From assembly GCA_017979445.1 (NCBI GenBank), contig CM030704.1, forward strand, positions 12,569,658 to 12,633,657: a DNA stretch of 64,000 bases, given 5' to 3'. How positions within the stretch are numbered: the first letter of the stretch is position 1; each line of letters opens with the position of its first letter. Below the pieces are notes generated by a model that saw only the letters and a program-made list of their open reading frames with translations, was not told the DNA's origin and did no database searches. Positions 1 to 10,673 of this stretch are shown in pieces. The stretch is from Akebia trifoliata (taxonomy: Eukaryota > Streptophyta > Magnoliopsida > Ranunculales > Lardizabalaceae). A program made the translations under genes and the position numbers.

Positions 1-980
1 CCCAGCGTCTACCAAATAGTATTTACCTATTATCCAAAAAAAAATATTAATAATTTCTAGGATTGAATATAAACAGATATAATTGACAAACTTTTAAATA
101 TATACCTGGTGGAGGATATGGAAAATTTAAACTGGGAGTATTCACTGTCTCAAGGAAGACACGTGAATCATTAACCGACCCTTCCCAACCAACCACCACA
201 TGAGTGAACAACATGTCAAACGAACATGTTGCCATTACATTTTGTGTGAGTCCCTTATGTCCTCGATATCGTATTTGTTTTGCAATTGGTACAAATGCAC
301 TAACATGCGTTCCGTCTATCGCTCCAATACAATCCTACATATTTTTAAGGTATATTAATATATAAACATTAATAAAACAAATATTTTTCAAATATATATA
401 TATATATATATAATTACATTAAAATATGGCAAAAAATGAGGATTGTTACGGATGTGCGAAGAGACTTCATTGAGGTCGGGAGGTACAATTAAGGACATTG
501 ACAAGTTCACAATAATTAAAAGAACTTTGTTGAAATACTTGCTAACCGTTTGAGGTGAGTGATCGAAATGATTTGCAATTAATCTTTGACCTTGATTATG
601 TCCTATTACCAATAAGAACATCGCTAGTTGTTCTTGAATAGTAACGTAGCGTCCCATCTTCAATAGACCTTGATCTTCCAAAATACTACACAGATTTAGA
701 AATACGTGTCGTTCCATTCTAAATAGTGCATGACACGTCGCACGATTATCATCTAGTGTTTCCCGACAAAGTCAATCCCCTTTAACTGACTATTACTATG
801 TGGCTCCCTATATAAGAAATTATCGCAATAAAATAATGAACCTAAGACGCCTCCTGTAGTGGCCATACGTAAACCACTTGACTCGACAGTATTGGTGGTA
901 TCACCATTTGAACTGATGGTATCAGTCGTATCATCTGAATTGATAGTAATCGTGGTATCAATTGTATCATCTGAATCCAT
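1..980 (-). CDS. Harbinger-type DDE transposase (HARBI1-like), partial, one frameshift
   Basis: This is the nuclease half of the element, expected to cut and join DNA in the nucleus together with the Myb-like partner. The exons read on the minus strand are 980-418, 334-106 and 26-1 (continuing outside). Both introns (417-335, 83 bp; 105-27, 79 bp) have GT-AG ends and conserve frame: PYFN joins DCIGAIDG across the first, and PPPG joins KYYLVDAG across the second. GAIDGTHV holds the first catalytic Asp and NDSRVF probably the second; the final Glu lies beyond the window. The N-terminal part (from Met at 980, with SDDT repeats, to GIDFV) and the core (RETLDDN..CHALFRMERH) are in different frames, shifted by one missing base near 766. 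That would inactivate the gene unless it is an assembly error. Confidence 0.82.
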
Positions 981-1213
981 ATGACCTGCTTATAAATCCA
1001 TATTAGTCCTATATATCCATCTAACAAAAAATATTAATCACAATATTCATCCAACAACAAATAAAATATCAGATATCCATCAATAAAAAATATATGATCC
1101 AAACTTCATAGTATATTACACCATAACACATCCAAAAAGTAACCAATTTATACTACACCTTATAAGTGCATCATAAAACCCACATAAAATATTAAAGTAA
1201 TATATAAACATGT

Positions 1214-2259
1214 CTAAACATCTTTCTCAGTCATAAAATCAGACATCTCGTCCTCCAGCCACCCAAGACGAACCTCTGCTGATCGTAACGGACAAAATAT
1301 TTCTCTGAATTGTTTGTTCTTACTAAACATCTTCAACGCAAAACGATAAAGATCACTCTTGGGGGTTAAATCTGGTAGTTCATCTGAGAGAGACACCAAC
1401 TCTTGAATACTACATTTCTTAATATTAATGGGATTGGTAGCAGCATATGTTTGAACATGAACTGCATCTGCGAGCTTCTCCAATGACTGGCTAATTTGCA
1501 CTGTAGTAGTCATCTTCTGCCTACGACCATGAGGTGGTAGATGATCACCACTTCTATGTCGAAAAGGGTATGTGGGTAGGGGTACAGTATGGTTAGCATC
1601 ATCTTCAAACTCATTATCAGCATCAGGAGTAAAGTCTAAAGGTGTATCAGACTCTGGAGGTTGGGTCGCCATAACATCATCTAGCTCATCCGCATCAAGA
1701 TTCTCATTCGGAGGTGTTGATGCAGATGGCATTGTACCAGATGCAGGCGACCACATGCGGCTACCAATGGCATATGTGCCTCCAAAAATGAAATCTAATT
1801 GTTGTGCAAACTTCAGAGGTTCCTTTCGAAATATTGCATCTTTTGGATGATGCTATAAAAAATATAAACCCTAAGTTACATAAAGAAACAAAAATTTTAA
1901 AATAAATAAAATGTCAAATTAACAAAAAAATGTACCTCCAACCACCCATCCCACCACTCATCACTTGCATCTAATATGTCAGTCTCAATATCATAAGAGA
2001 CGCCAGTATTCGTGCAAACCTTATTCCAACGTCCCCAAATGCCTTTTTGTCTATCCCATTTGTTTTTCATTTGCCCTCTATCGTAATAAACGTTTGTTCT
2101 TTTATTAAACTCCTTGACCAAGAAATCATAACCGGTCTTGTCAAGTACTTTATGCGGTCTCCTCCCCTTCTTAACTAAGTCATAACAGATCTCGACCCAA
2201 ACTTCATGTTGTTTGGGTGTCCAATTTGCTTTCGCATTCTTTGAATTGTTATCTTCCAT
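1214..2259 (-). CDS. Myb/SANT-like DNA-binding protein of the Harbinger element
   Basis: This is the partner gene of plant PIF/Harbinger elements, thought to bind element DNA and bring in the transposase. Exon 1 is 2259-1936 and exon 2 is 1852-1214; the 83-bp intron (1935-1853) has GT and AG ends and joins GWLE to HHPKDAIF in frame. I start at MEDNNSKNAK (2259) rather than at an upstream in-frame Met at 2301, because homologues usually begin shortly before the W..E motif. Residues about 8-100 form a Myb_DNA-bind_3-like domain (NWTPKQHEVWVEIC, the KNKWD helix, WGRW, DEWWDGWLE). An acidic linker and a C-terminal dimerisation-like segment follow. No stop or frameshift is seen, unlike in the transposase. 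Products of this family are often called L10-interacting MYB domain proteins. Confidence 0.85.
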
Positions 2260-2336
2260 CTGCCATTGGTAATAACAAGAGTAGCGCATAGAATAGAACA
2301 TGTCATATTCTATTTCAATAATATAACATGATTCAT

Positions 2337-2600
2337 TGGTTGAATAATAATTGTTATGTGTGTGTACGCGTGTAAGTTAAAGAAAAAAAAATATATATTT
2401 TAACTTTTGCATAGTGTATAATCAAAGAGAGAAACCAGGAGGCAATGTCAGGTTACCATATAGATAGCCGGCAGAACGCACAGTTCTCAGTCCCACGGTG
2501 AGGGAGCCCTGTGTTCTCAATATTTGACTGTATAACGTACAGTAATTGTTGTGTGCGTGTGTAAGTTAAAGAAAAACATATATAAATTTTTGAACTAACA
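2337..2600. repeat. Imperfect direct repeat inside the Harbinger element
   Basis: A segment at about 2345-2400 (TGTAAGTTAAAGAAAAA core) recurs at about 2540-2600, about 195 bp apart. The unit between carries a short non-coding stretch with no recognised function. Confidence 0.55.
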
Positions 2601-4640
2601 ATCAATAGATGAGACTGAACAATCACAAGTTATTTGCACGTAACTAAATTTTAACATTCCTCCCTACATGTAAAAAACAATTAGATTGCCTCCTTGAATA
2701 TTTGACCTTGAACCAATCAAGAATTGTATACTATTTGGGTAGGTAGTGTGTTGGAGACTCACATTTTGGGATATGGGAATAATGAGATTCAACCTGTGAG
2801 ACCAAAGAAGATGCAATGGAATTATAACATTCATCATTCACTATACCATCAACAGGGCATTTCTAGGCTGCGCAATATGCGAAGAATTTGGTAACCCCAT
2901 AGATTACGTTGCAAATCCAATGTTTTCTTGTATTTGGATTGTACAATAGTCCAAATTCCAGTTAAACTTTCGACAAGTTGTAGAAGAATTATTGAGAATT
3001 ATGCTTATTCAAATCTATAAAAAAAATGGCATCTTATGTTTGTTAATCTATTCATCATGGAATAATTTTGTGATGGTAGTTGGAGTTGGCAGCTCTCCTA
3101 GGGTTTTCTCATCTAGGATCCCTAGAGAAGGGATCAAATTAATAAGCCCATACGAACAGCTTGATGACTGCCTTCTTTCAATACTATGATTCATTTATAT
3201 ATTCAATATGGAACAATTTTGCTATTAAGTTTATTGGCAAACTTTGAGCCTTGATTCCTTTGTCCAGCCTTTCCAGAGTCTATCCCATTCATTTACAAAA
3301 AATAAATAAATAAATAAATAACCGCATAAAAATATGCTAGACCTCTAGACTCTAGAGCAGAAACTCACATGGAAAAGTGTAACGCTCATATAGAGAAGCC
3401 TATTGTTTGTTGCAAATGATCCTAATTCATATTGAAATGGTAGATGGTGCACCTTAAAATTTTCAATGGGTTTATAAAAAAAATGGATATCACTGTGAAC
3501 CCCACTATTACATGTATTTTCTCGAGAGGCATTTATGATTCTGTCCGGAAGTCCTTGAGAAGAGCACCCATACAGCCAACAAACAACAGAGGGCGAAGGA
3601 GAATTCAGACAACATATGCAACCGAAGGGCAATGTCAACTCAATTGTTTTCAATCCTAAAAGTACGAATTCTATTCCCTCTTCTCATATTCTAATCAAAG
3701 AGTCATAATAGAGTTCCGACTCAACATCCATCACCAATGAGACTGTAAAAGATTTTTTTTCTTTAGCAGATCAGAAATGTTCGCTCTTATATCCCATACC
3801 ACCCCCACCACAAGTTGTGCATAACCTTCAATTTAACAAGGGTTACCTTCTACAGTACTACACATCTCCAATAGTACAATCTAAGATAAATGTCCATTTA
3901 ACTTTTCCTTTGACATCCTTAACAGTAAGTCTAATTTGATAAAATATATAATCAACCATCACAATGCCACACTAATCAGGGAAATCATGATCATGCAAGT
4001 GAGAAAAAATGAGAGAGATTAAAGTCAAGATTTACATCTTGAACATTTTAATCGCTCATAAATAGCCCTAAAAATGAACACAAAAACATCCACAATTTGG
4101 AATGGAAGAATATTTGGGTACACCCGATCAATTGGAATGGTGAATAAAAATAAACAACAAAAATAAGCAAAAATTTCTGTTAATCGAACAATAAATTGGT
4201 GAATATTATTTTTTTCTATTATAATTTTTTAATAAAAATCTAACAAGAAATTGAAAATTACAAAAATCCTAACAGAAAGTTTTCTGTTAATCGAACATTC
4301 AAGTTGGAATTTCGTAAAAAATCGAAATCCATGACAGAGAGAGAGAGAGAGAGAGCTCACAGGTCTTCTTAGAAGCTGCTGTGCGAATGAATCGAAAGCC
4401 GTCGATCGGAAAAGGGGCAAAGGAGAGATTGAGTTCACGTTCGGAAAACTGATCGGCGTCGTTGTCAGTTTAACCAAGACAACGTCTTCGTCGTTGTCGA
4501 TGGTAAACGGTCGGAAAACTGATCGGCATCGTAGAGTTGGGTCGCCATTAGCTGTCGAAATCGATGAGAGAGAGAGAGTGTGTGATATGGATCGAAAACA
4601 GTCGAAGTTATAATCGCGGACTGAGCATGTAAATTTGATA
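2600..4640. other. Non-coding interior of the Harbinger element
   Basis: Short ORFs on both strands show no recognised domain. There is a (GA)n tract at about 4331-4357 and duplicated phrases (CTGTTAATCGAAC at about 4178 and 4279; CGGAAAACTGATCGGC at about 4441 and 4513). These look like 5' untranslated or promoter sequence of minus-strand genes, but no start can be assigned. Confidence 0.4.
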
Positions 4641-4868
4641 AATGATGAAGGGCAAATTTGTCATTTCACTACGACGCGTTAAAACGCAAATGCGCGAAGC
4701 GGCTCACATGCGCTTTTCAAAACACCGTTTTTTTTTTCATATTTGCGTTTACAACTTCAAAACGCCGCGTTTAGAAGCGATATCAAGCACGCGAAATTTC
4801 GTAAAATCTAGCTTTTTGACGCAAACGCCGGTAAAGCCGCATTTCGAAGCGCAATCAATCGGCCCCTT
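4640..4868 (-). repeat. Candidate right terminal/subterminal region of the Harbinger element
   Basis: Read on the minus strand, the sequence begins GGGGCCGATTGATTGCGC. It is then packed with GCGTTT/AACGC-type motifs (GCGTTTGCGTC, CGCGGCGTTTTGAAG, GCGTTTTAACGCG), the kind of subterminal repeats seen in plant PIF-like elements. The exact boundary and TSD are not certain. Confidence 0.4.
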
Positions 4869-4869
4869 C

Positions 4870-5452
4870 CTAATCATCCTGACATTGGGATACAGGTTTT
4901 TGAGTTGCAAACATAGGAGAGTAGTGGAGGAAGAGAGAGAGAGAGAGAGCTTTATAGGATGTAAAATTAAGTGAAAAAGCTGGTCCTTTTGGATTGGTCG
5001 TTAAGTATTTTCTAGTAAGTGTTAGATGCTGGGCCCAAAACATGCATGCTGATGTACCAGACATGCAGCCTTTGCATGTCTTTTATGTGGTCACAAGGTT
5101 CCTAGTTGTAGTGTCGTTTTGGCATTCGAGCTAATCCCTTGATTTAACTTCTCAAATGAATCTCGTTATTTCTACTGCTCTTTAAAACAATAACCCACAC
5201 AAATGACAATTGAGGATGAGAGGAGTGATAACTTGTTTAAGCCTAGCTGAGTAGTTTGGGTGAACCTAGAGGGTTGCCTCTTCCAAACTTGGGTAGGGCA
5301 TTATTGAGATATGTATAAACCCCAACAATTGGATTTTGTGTTTTAAAGCTTAGGATCATGTGTATTTTCGAGATTATTAGTTCCTAAGTCATCCATATCT
5401 ATGGGCTATGGCAGACCCAAATGAGGACCTTGGTTGGACCTATATATATATA
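4870..5452. other. Unassigned sequence between Harbinger and MITE cluster
   Basis: A short (GA)n tract at about 4931-4949 and small ORFs without recognisable motifs. Nothing else is seen. Confidence 0.4.
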
Positions 5453-5659
5453 GGGTAGCGTTCAATGGCAAACTTTTTGGCAAAACATTTTTCAAAACAT
5501 GAGTTAGAGATTTTGTAATGGGCTGATTTTTGGTGATGATGATCTCCTCACCGAGGAGATCATCATCACTAAAAATCAGCCCATTCGAAAACCTCTAACT
5601 CATGTTTTGAAAAATGTTTTGCCAAAAAGTTTGCTAAAAAGTTGGCCATTGAACGCCCC

Positions 5660-5661
<2 letters not shown>
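5453..5661. mobile_element. Fold-back MITE copy A, near-perfect hairpin
   Basis: The whole 209 bp folds back on itself. The left arm runs GGGTAGCGTTCAATGG, then CAAAACATTTTTCAAAACAT, GGGCTGATTTTT and GATGATCTCC; the right arm is its complement, ending TTGAACGCCCCCC. The centre is GAGGAGATCATC against GATGATCTCCTC. It is flanked on both sides by (TA)n. This is the simplest, single-hairpin member of the cluster. Confidence 0.85.

Positions 5662-5708
<47 letters not shown>
5661..5708. repeat. (TA)n microsatellite between MITE copies A and B
   Basis: About 46 bp of almost pure TA. Similar shorter tracts separate most MITE copies between here and 9870. Confidence 0.95.
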
Positions 5709-5711
<3 letters not shown>

Positions 5712-6198
5712 AGCAGTTCAACAGTCCTAAGTTTGCCAAACATTTTTCAAAACATGGCTTAGAAACTTTGGAATGAGCTGATTTTTTGTGAGAATGATCT
5801 CTACGGTGAAGAGATCATCCTCTCCAAAAATCAGCTCATTTTGAAATTTCTAACCCATGTTTTGAAAAATGTTCAGCACCAAACATTTTGGCAAAACATG
5901 GGTTAGAAGTTTTTGAATGGGCTGATTTTTGGTGACGATGATCTCTACGGTGAGGAGATCATCATCACCAAAAATCAGCCCATTCCAAAACTTATAATCC
6001 CATAAAAATGGTTTACAAAAAATGGACGGTCCACAATTTTTCAACTTGTAAACATGGGGCTAGAAGTTTTGGAATGGGCTGATTTTTGGTGATGATGATC
6101 TCCTCGATCATCCTCACCAAAAATCAGCCCATTCCAAAACTTCTAACCCATGTAGGACAAAAATGGTTGGCTAAAATGTTTGGTGCTGAACGGGACCC
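5709..6198. mobile_element. Fold-back MITE copy B, several hairpin modules
   Basis: Bounded by (TA)n. It starts GGGAGCAGTTCAACAGTCC and ends GTGCTGAACGGGACCC. It contains successive hairpin cores (TTAGAAGTTTTGGAATGGGC / GCCCATTCCAAAACTTCTAA) with GATGATCTC centres, linked by a spacer with GGACGGTCCAC and CAACTTGTAAAC. Confidence 0.8.
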
Positions 6199-6210
6199 AT
6201 ATATATATAT

Positions 6211-6586
6211 GGGAGTGGTTCGATAGCCCTAAAGTTTGCCAAACATTGTGCCAAACATTTTTTGTAAAGCACTTTTGATGGGGTTAAAAGTTTTGGAATA
6301 GGCTGATTTTTTGTGAGGATGATCTCTACGGTGAAGAGATTATCCTCACCAAAAATCAGCTCATTTTGAAACTTCTAACCCTACTTTACAAGTTGAAGAA
6401 TCGTGAACCGTCTAATTTTTGAAAATCACTTTTGACGAGGTTAGAAGTTTTGGAATAAGCTGAGTTTTGGTGAGGATGATCTCCTCATCATAGAGATCAT
6501 CCTCACAAAAAATCAGCTCATTCCAAAGTTTCTAACCCATGTTTTGAAAAATGTTTGGTAAACTGTAGGGCTGCTGAACCGGCCCC
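6211..6586. mobile_element. Fold-back MITE copy C
   Basis: TA-flanked. It starts GGGAGTGGTTCGATAGCCC and ends GGGCTGCTGAACCGGCCCC (inverted ends). Two hairpin cores are joined by the CTTTACAAGTTGAAGAATCG spacer. Confidence 0.8.
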
Positions 6587-6596
6587 TATATATATA

Positions 6597-6924
6597 GGGA
6601 AATGTTCAACACCCTACACTTTACCCTACGCTTTACCAAACGTGTTTTGTCCTACATGGGTTAGAAGTTTTGGAATGGGCTGATTTTTGGTGAGGATGAT
6701 CTCTACATAAAAAATGATTTACAAAAAATGGAGGGTCCACAATTCTTCAACTTGTAAACATGAGTCTAGAAGTTTTGGAATGGGCTGATTTTTGATGAAG
6801 ATGAGCTTCTCACCATAGATATCACTCTGACGAAAAATCAGTCAATTCCAAAACTTCTAACCCATGTGGGAAAAACTTCTAACCCATGTAGGACAAAACA
6901 CGTAGGGCATACCAAACATTTTCC
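6597..6924. mobile_element. Fold-back MITE copy D
   Basis: Starts GGGAAATGTTCAACACCC after TATATA; the inner arms ACGTGTTTTGTCCTACATGG and its complement near 6885-6905 pair. The short motif AAAACTTCTAACCCATGT is duplicated at about 6850 and 6873. Confidence 0.7.
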
Positions 6925-6934
6925 ATATACATAT

Positions 6935-7307
6935 GGGGGTGGATTATGAGACATGTAAAGACAATGGTTTTTCAAAATATGAGTTAGAAGTTTCGGATTG
7001 AGCTGATTTTTTGTGAGGATGGTCTCTATGATGAGAAGATCATCCTTACAAAAAATCAGCTCAACCTGAAACTTAAAGTCCATCAAAAGTGATTTACAAA
7101 TTATTGGTAAAAAATCGAAGGTCCACATTGTAAATAATTTTTGATGGCGTTAAAAGTTTTAGATTGGACTCATTTTTATTTTACGATGATCTTCTCATCA
7201 TAGAGATCATCCTCACAAAAAATCATCTCAATTTGAAACTTCTAACTCATATTTTACAAAATTATTATTATTACATTATTTTTACATATGTTTTTCCATA
7301 CGTCCCA
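6935..7307. mobile_element. Fold-back MITE copy E (second subfamily)
   Basis: The terminal arms differ from copies A-D: GAGACATGTAAAGACAATGG at left and ACATATGTTTTTCCATACGT at right. The core hairpin is the same family (GAGCTGATTTTTTGTGAGG and complement). Shares its arms with copies at 8561 and 17292. Confidence 0.7.
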
Positions 7308-7321
7308 TGATATATATATAT

Positions 7322-7674
7322 GGGAGAGCGTTCGGAGGCCCTAAAGAGAGTTAAACATTTTTCAAACAAGGGTTAGAAGTTTTGGAATGGGTTGATTTTT
7401 TGTGAGGGTGATCTCTATGATGAAGAGATCATCCTCACCAAAAATCAGCTCATTCCGAAATTTCTAACCCTAGTTTACAAGTTGAAGAATCGTGGACCGT
7501 CCGATTTTTGTAAACCACTTTTGATGGGGTTAAAAGTTTCAGTATGAGCTGATTTTTTGTGAGAATGATCGCCACATTATAGAGATCATCCTCAGAAAAA
7601 ATCAGCCCATTATGAAACTTCTGACCCATACATTAAAAAATGTTTGGCTCACTTTAAGGCCTCTAAACGCCTCC
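7322..7674. mobile_element. Fold-back MITE copy F
   Basis: Starts GGGAGAGCGTTCGGAGGCCC and ends AAGGCCTCTAAACGCCTCC, with TA tracts outside. Two hairpin cores joined by the spacer motif AATCGTGGACCGTCCGAT. Confidence 0.75.
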
Positions 7675-7683
7675 AATATATAT

Positions 7684-8324
7684 GGGAGGCGTTTAGAGGC
7701 TTTAAAGTGAGCCAAACATTTTTTAATGTCTGGGTTAGAAGTTTCAGAATGGGCTGATTTTTTTTTAGGAAGGGAGATCATCCTCAGAAAAAATTAGCCC
7801 ATTCTGAAACTTCTAACCCCATTAAAAGTGGTTTACAAAAATTGGACGGTCCACGATTCTTCAACTTGTAAACTAGGGTTAGAAGTTTCAGAATGGGCTG
7901 ATTTTTTCTGAGGATGGGAGATCATCATCAGAAAAAATCAACCCATTTCGAAACTTCTAACCCCATCAAAAGTGGTTTACAAAAATCAGACGATCCACGA
8001 TTCTTCAACTTGTAAACTAGGGTTAGAAGTTTCAGAATGGGCTGATTTTTTCTGAGGATGGGAGATCATCATCAGAAAAAATCAACCCATTCTGAAACTT
8101 CTAACCCCATCAAAAGTGGTTTACAAAAATCAGACGATCCACGATTCTTCAACTTGTAAACTAGGGTTAGAAGTTTCAGAATGAGCTGATTTTTTATGAG
8201 GATGATCTCTTCATCATAGAGATCACCCTCACAAAAAATCAGCCCATTCCGAAACTTCTAATCCGTGTTTTGAAAAATGTTTGGCACAATGTTTAGCTTT
8301 CTTTAAGGCTTCCAAACGCTCCCC
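7684..8324. mobile_element. Fold-back MITE copy G, enlarged by internal tandem amplification
   Basis: TA-flanked. It starts GGGAGGCGTTTAGAGGC and ends GCTTCCAAACGCTCCCC. It is longer than its neighbours because a hairpin-plus-spacer unit is repeated in tandem (see 7861-8200). Confidence 0.8.
7861..8200. repeat. 144-bp tandem repeat inside MITE copy G
   Basis: The phrase TCAACTTGTAAACTAGGG begins at 7861, 8005 and 8149, exactly 144 bp apart each time. Each unit holds one hairpin core and one spacer. Confidence 0.9.
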
Positions 8325-8348
8325 TATATATATATATATATATATATA

Positions 8349-8380
8349 TTGAGAGAGAGAGAGAGAGAGAGAGAGAGTGT
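8349..8380. repeat. (GA)n microsatellite
   Basis: Run of GA dinucleotides following a (TA)n tract; a run of about 10 G follows at 8401. Confidence 0.9.
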
Positions 8381-8395
8381 GTCGTGCTGAGAATA

Positions 8396-8530
8396 ACATT
8401 GGGGGGGGGGACATCAGCTGACGTGGATGCACGCTAGAACCATAGATGCTTTTTATCGAGATATGAGTGAAATCTCAATGAAAGCATCTATGGTTCTGTA
8501 CACACCAATGTCCCCCACGATGTCCCTCAC
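8396..8530. repeat. Small inverted repeat (possible separate MITE or small-RNA hairpin)
   Basis: AGAACCATAGATGCTTT at 8436-8452 is perfectly complementary to 8481-8497 (17 bp, loop 28 bp). GGGGGACAT-type outer arms at about 8406 and 8507 also pair. Not related to the surrounding MITE family. Confidence 0.6.
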
Positions 8531-8560
8531 AATGAAAGCATATATATATATATATAGATA

Positions 8561-8936
8561 GGAGGGTGTTGAAGAGACATAAGTAAAATACATATGTAAA
8601 AAAAATCATTTTTCAAAATATTGGTTAGAAGTTTCGGATTGAGCTGATTTTTTGTGAGGATGATCTTTCTCATCATGAAGATCATCCTCACAAAAAATCA
8701 GTCCAATATGAAACTTCTAAATCCATCAAATGTGATTTACAAATTATTGGTAAATATCGACGGTCCACATTCTAAATCAGTTTTGATAGGGTTAGAAGGT
8801 TCAGAATGGGCTGATTTTTTGTGAGGATGACTTTCTCATCATAGAGATCGTTCTTACAAAAATCAGCTTAATATGAACCTTTTAACCTATATTTTGAACA
8901 ATGATTATTTTTATGCATGTCACTTCAATGCTCCCC
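8561..8936. mobile_element. Fold-back MITE copy H (second subfamily)
   Basis: Starts GGAGGGTGTTGAAGAGACAT after TATATA and ends CACTTCAATGCTCCCC. The inner arms CATATGTAAAAAAAATCATT resemble copy E. Confidence 0.7.
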
Positions 8937-8961
8937 ATTATAACCTTATCAAAATAGATTG

Positions 8962-9166
8962 CGAGCCTCACCAAAAATCAAACCATTCTGAAACTTCTAA
9001 CCCCATCAAAAGTGGTATACAAAAAATGGATTGTCCGTGATTCTTCAACTTGTAAACATTGGGTTAGAAGTTTTGAAATGAGTTGATTTGTGAGGAGAAC
9101 ATCCTCACCAAAAATCTGCCCATTTCAAAACTTCTAACCCATACAGACAGAACACGATTGCTGTGG
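8962..9166. mobile_element. Fold-back MITE copy I, truncated
   Basis: Only the core hairpins and spacer (AAAAGTGGTATACAAAAAATG) remain; the left terminal arm is missing. Confidence 0.6.
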
Positions 9167-9195
9167 AATATATATATATATATATATATATATAT

Positions 9196-9540
9196 GGGTG
9201 CTATTCAGAGGCCTTAAAGAGAGCCAAACATTGTGCCAAACATTTTTTCAATGTATGGGTTAGAAGTTTCGGAATGTGCTGATTTTTTGTGAGGATGATT
9301 TCTATGATAATGGGATCATCCTCACAAAATATCAGCTCATTCTGAAATTTCTAACCCCATCAACAGTGATTTACAAAATTTAGATAGTCCACGATTCTTC
9401 AACTTATAATTTAGGGTTAGAAGTTTCGAAATGGGCTGCTTTTTTGTGAGGATGATCTCTATAGCCCATTCCGAAACTTCTAACCTATGTTTTGAAAAAT
9501 GTTTAGCACAATGATTGGCTCTTTTTAAGGCTTCCGAACC
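9196..9540. mobile_element. Fold-back MITE copy J
   Basis: Starts GGGTGCTATTCAGAGGCC after (TA)n and ends AAGGCTTCCGAACCC. It abuts copy K with no TA tract between, which suggests recombination between copies. Confidence 0.65.
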
Positions 9541-9862
9541 CATTTTTCAAAACATGGGTTAGAAGTTTTGGAATGGGCTGATATTTTGTAAGGATGATCT
9601 CTATTTTGAAGAGATCATCCTTACCAAAAATCAGCTCCTTCTGAAACTTTTAACTATAGTTTAAAAGTTGAAGAATTGAGGACCATCTTATTTTTGTAAA
9701 CCTGTTTTCATGGGGTTAGAAGTTTCAGAATTGGCTGATTTTTCACGAAGATGATCTCCTCATCATAGAGATCATCCTCACAAAAAATCAGCCCATTCCA
9801 AAATTTCTAACCCATACATTGAAAAAATGTTTGGCTCTCTTTAGGGCCTTCGAACGCCACCC
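9541..9862. mobile_element. Fold-back MITE copy K
   Basis: Begins inside the arm (CATTTTTCAAAACATGGG) and ends GGCCTTCGAACGCCACCC before (TA)n. The outermost left end is missing. Confidence 0.65.
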
Positions 9863-9876
9863 TATATATATATATA

Positions 9877-10166
9877 CAAAACATTGGGGAGCCAATGCTT
9901 TGTCTTATACGGGGTTAGAAGTTTCGGAATGGGTTGATGTTTTGTGAGGATGATCTTTATGGTTATGAGACCATCCTCACAAAAATTCAGCCCAATCTGA
10001 AATTTCTAACTCCATCAAAAGTGGTTTACAAATTAACCGTAAAAATTGATGGTACTCAATGAACTGAATTTTTTGTGGGGATATAGAGATCATCCTCACA
10101 AAAAAACAGCCAAATCCAAAACTTGTAACCCAAATAGGACAAAATATTGGCTGTCAAACGCCACCC
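9877..10166. mobile_element. Fold-back MITE copy L
   Basis: Starts with a shortened arm (CAAAACATTGGGGAGCC) and ends GTCAAACGCCACCC. The core hairpin GGGTTGATGTTTTGTGAGG is present but more diverged. Confidence 0.6.
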
Positions 10167-10673
10167 TATACATATACATTGAATAAACATGAGTTCTCAA
10201 TAGCATGTTTTAAAAATACTCAGCATTTTTTGCACAAGTATTTTAGCAAAAGCATTTAATTTAATTTCCAAAAAGCAAAATTTTGAATTAAGTGCAATTC
10301 ATAGGTATTTTTGAAAAATGAAAATTGTGGGGGAAGTTAACATCCTGATATTGAACATGCATTTTTACCTAAGGTATTCGATTTGTTGGTTTCCTTCCCA
10401 CGAGACATGGATTTACCACCTCCCACATAAAAGAAGTCAATATGATTTTAATACTTCTTACCCTATGATCCACCTTCCTAGGCCAACCATCTTCCCCCGA
10501 AGCATGCACAAGGAGAAAGGGATCTTCACTCAAGTGTGATAGATTTACAATAGTTTCGGATTATTTTGATCCGTCATACATTGCTCAAATTTAAAATTTG
10601 TATTGATTGAATTCTCTTATGATAAGAGTGTAAAAGCTTACAAACTTTCCTATAGAGCATCACATATGATACC
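10167..10673. other. Unassigned sequence left of the 4.3-kb solo LTR
   Basis: A 73-codon ORF at 10318-10539 (+) has no recognised motif. The sequence continues beyond the solo LTR at 14932, as the matching TSD shows. Confidence 0.35.

Larger units (their letters stand above)
1..4868 (-). mobile_element. PIF/Harbinger DNA transposon, left part outside window
   Basis: Two genes typical of plant PIF/Harbinger elements lie on the minus strand: a DDE transposase (1-980) and a Myb/SANT-like protein (1214-2259). The transposase runs off the left edge, so one end is missing. A candidate right end lies near 4868, where the minus strand starts GGGGCCGATTGATTGCGC and is followed inward by GCGTTT-rich subterminal sequence. 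Such G-rich termini and subterminal repeats fit the family, but the other terminus is needed to prove it, and no clean 3-bp TWA duplication can be shown. The 2.3 kb between the Myb-like ORF and this end has no recognisable gene. Confidence 0.6.

Noticed and set aside
3345..3659. Overlapping ORFs on both strands
   Set aside because: Neither frame shows a known domain; within the non-coding part of the Harbinger element.
5453..10166. CRISPR-like array of regularly spaced repeats
   Set aside because: Repeats are long hairpins with variable spacing in a plant sequence; they are MITEs.
10318..10539. 73-codon plus-strand ORF
   Set aside because: No recognised motif, no promoter or splice context; could be decayed retroelement.
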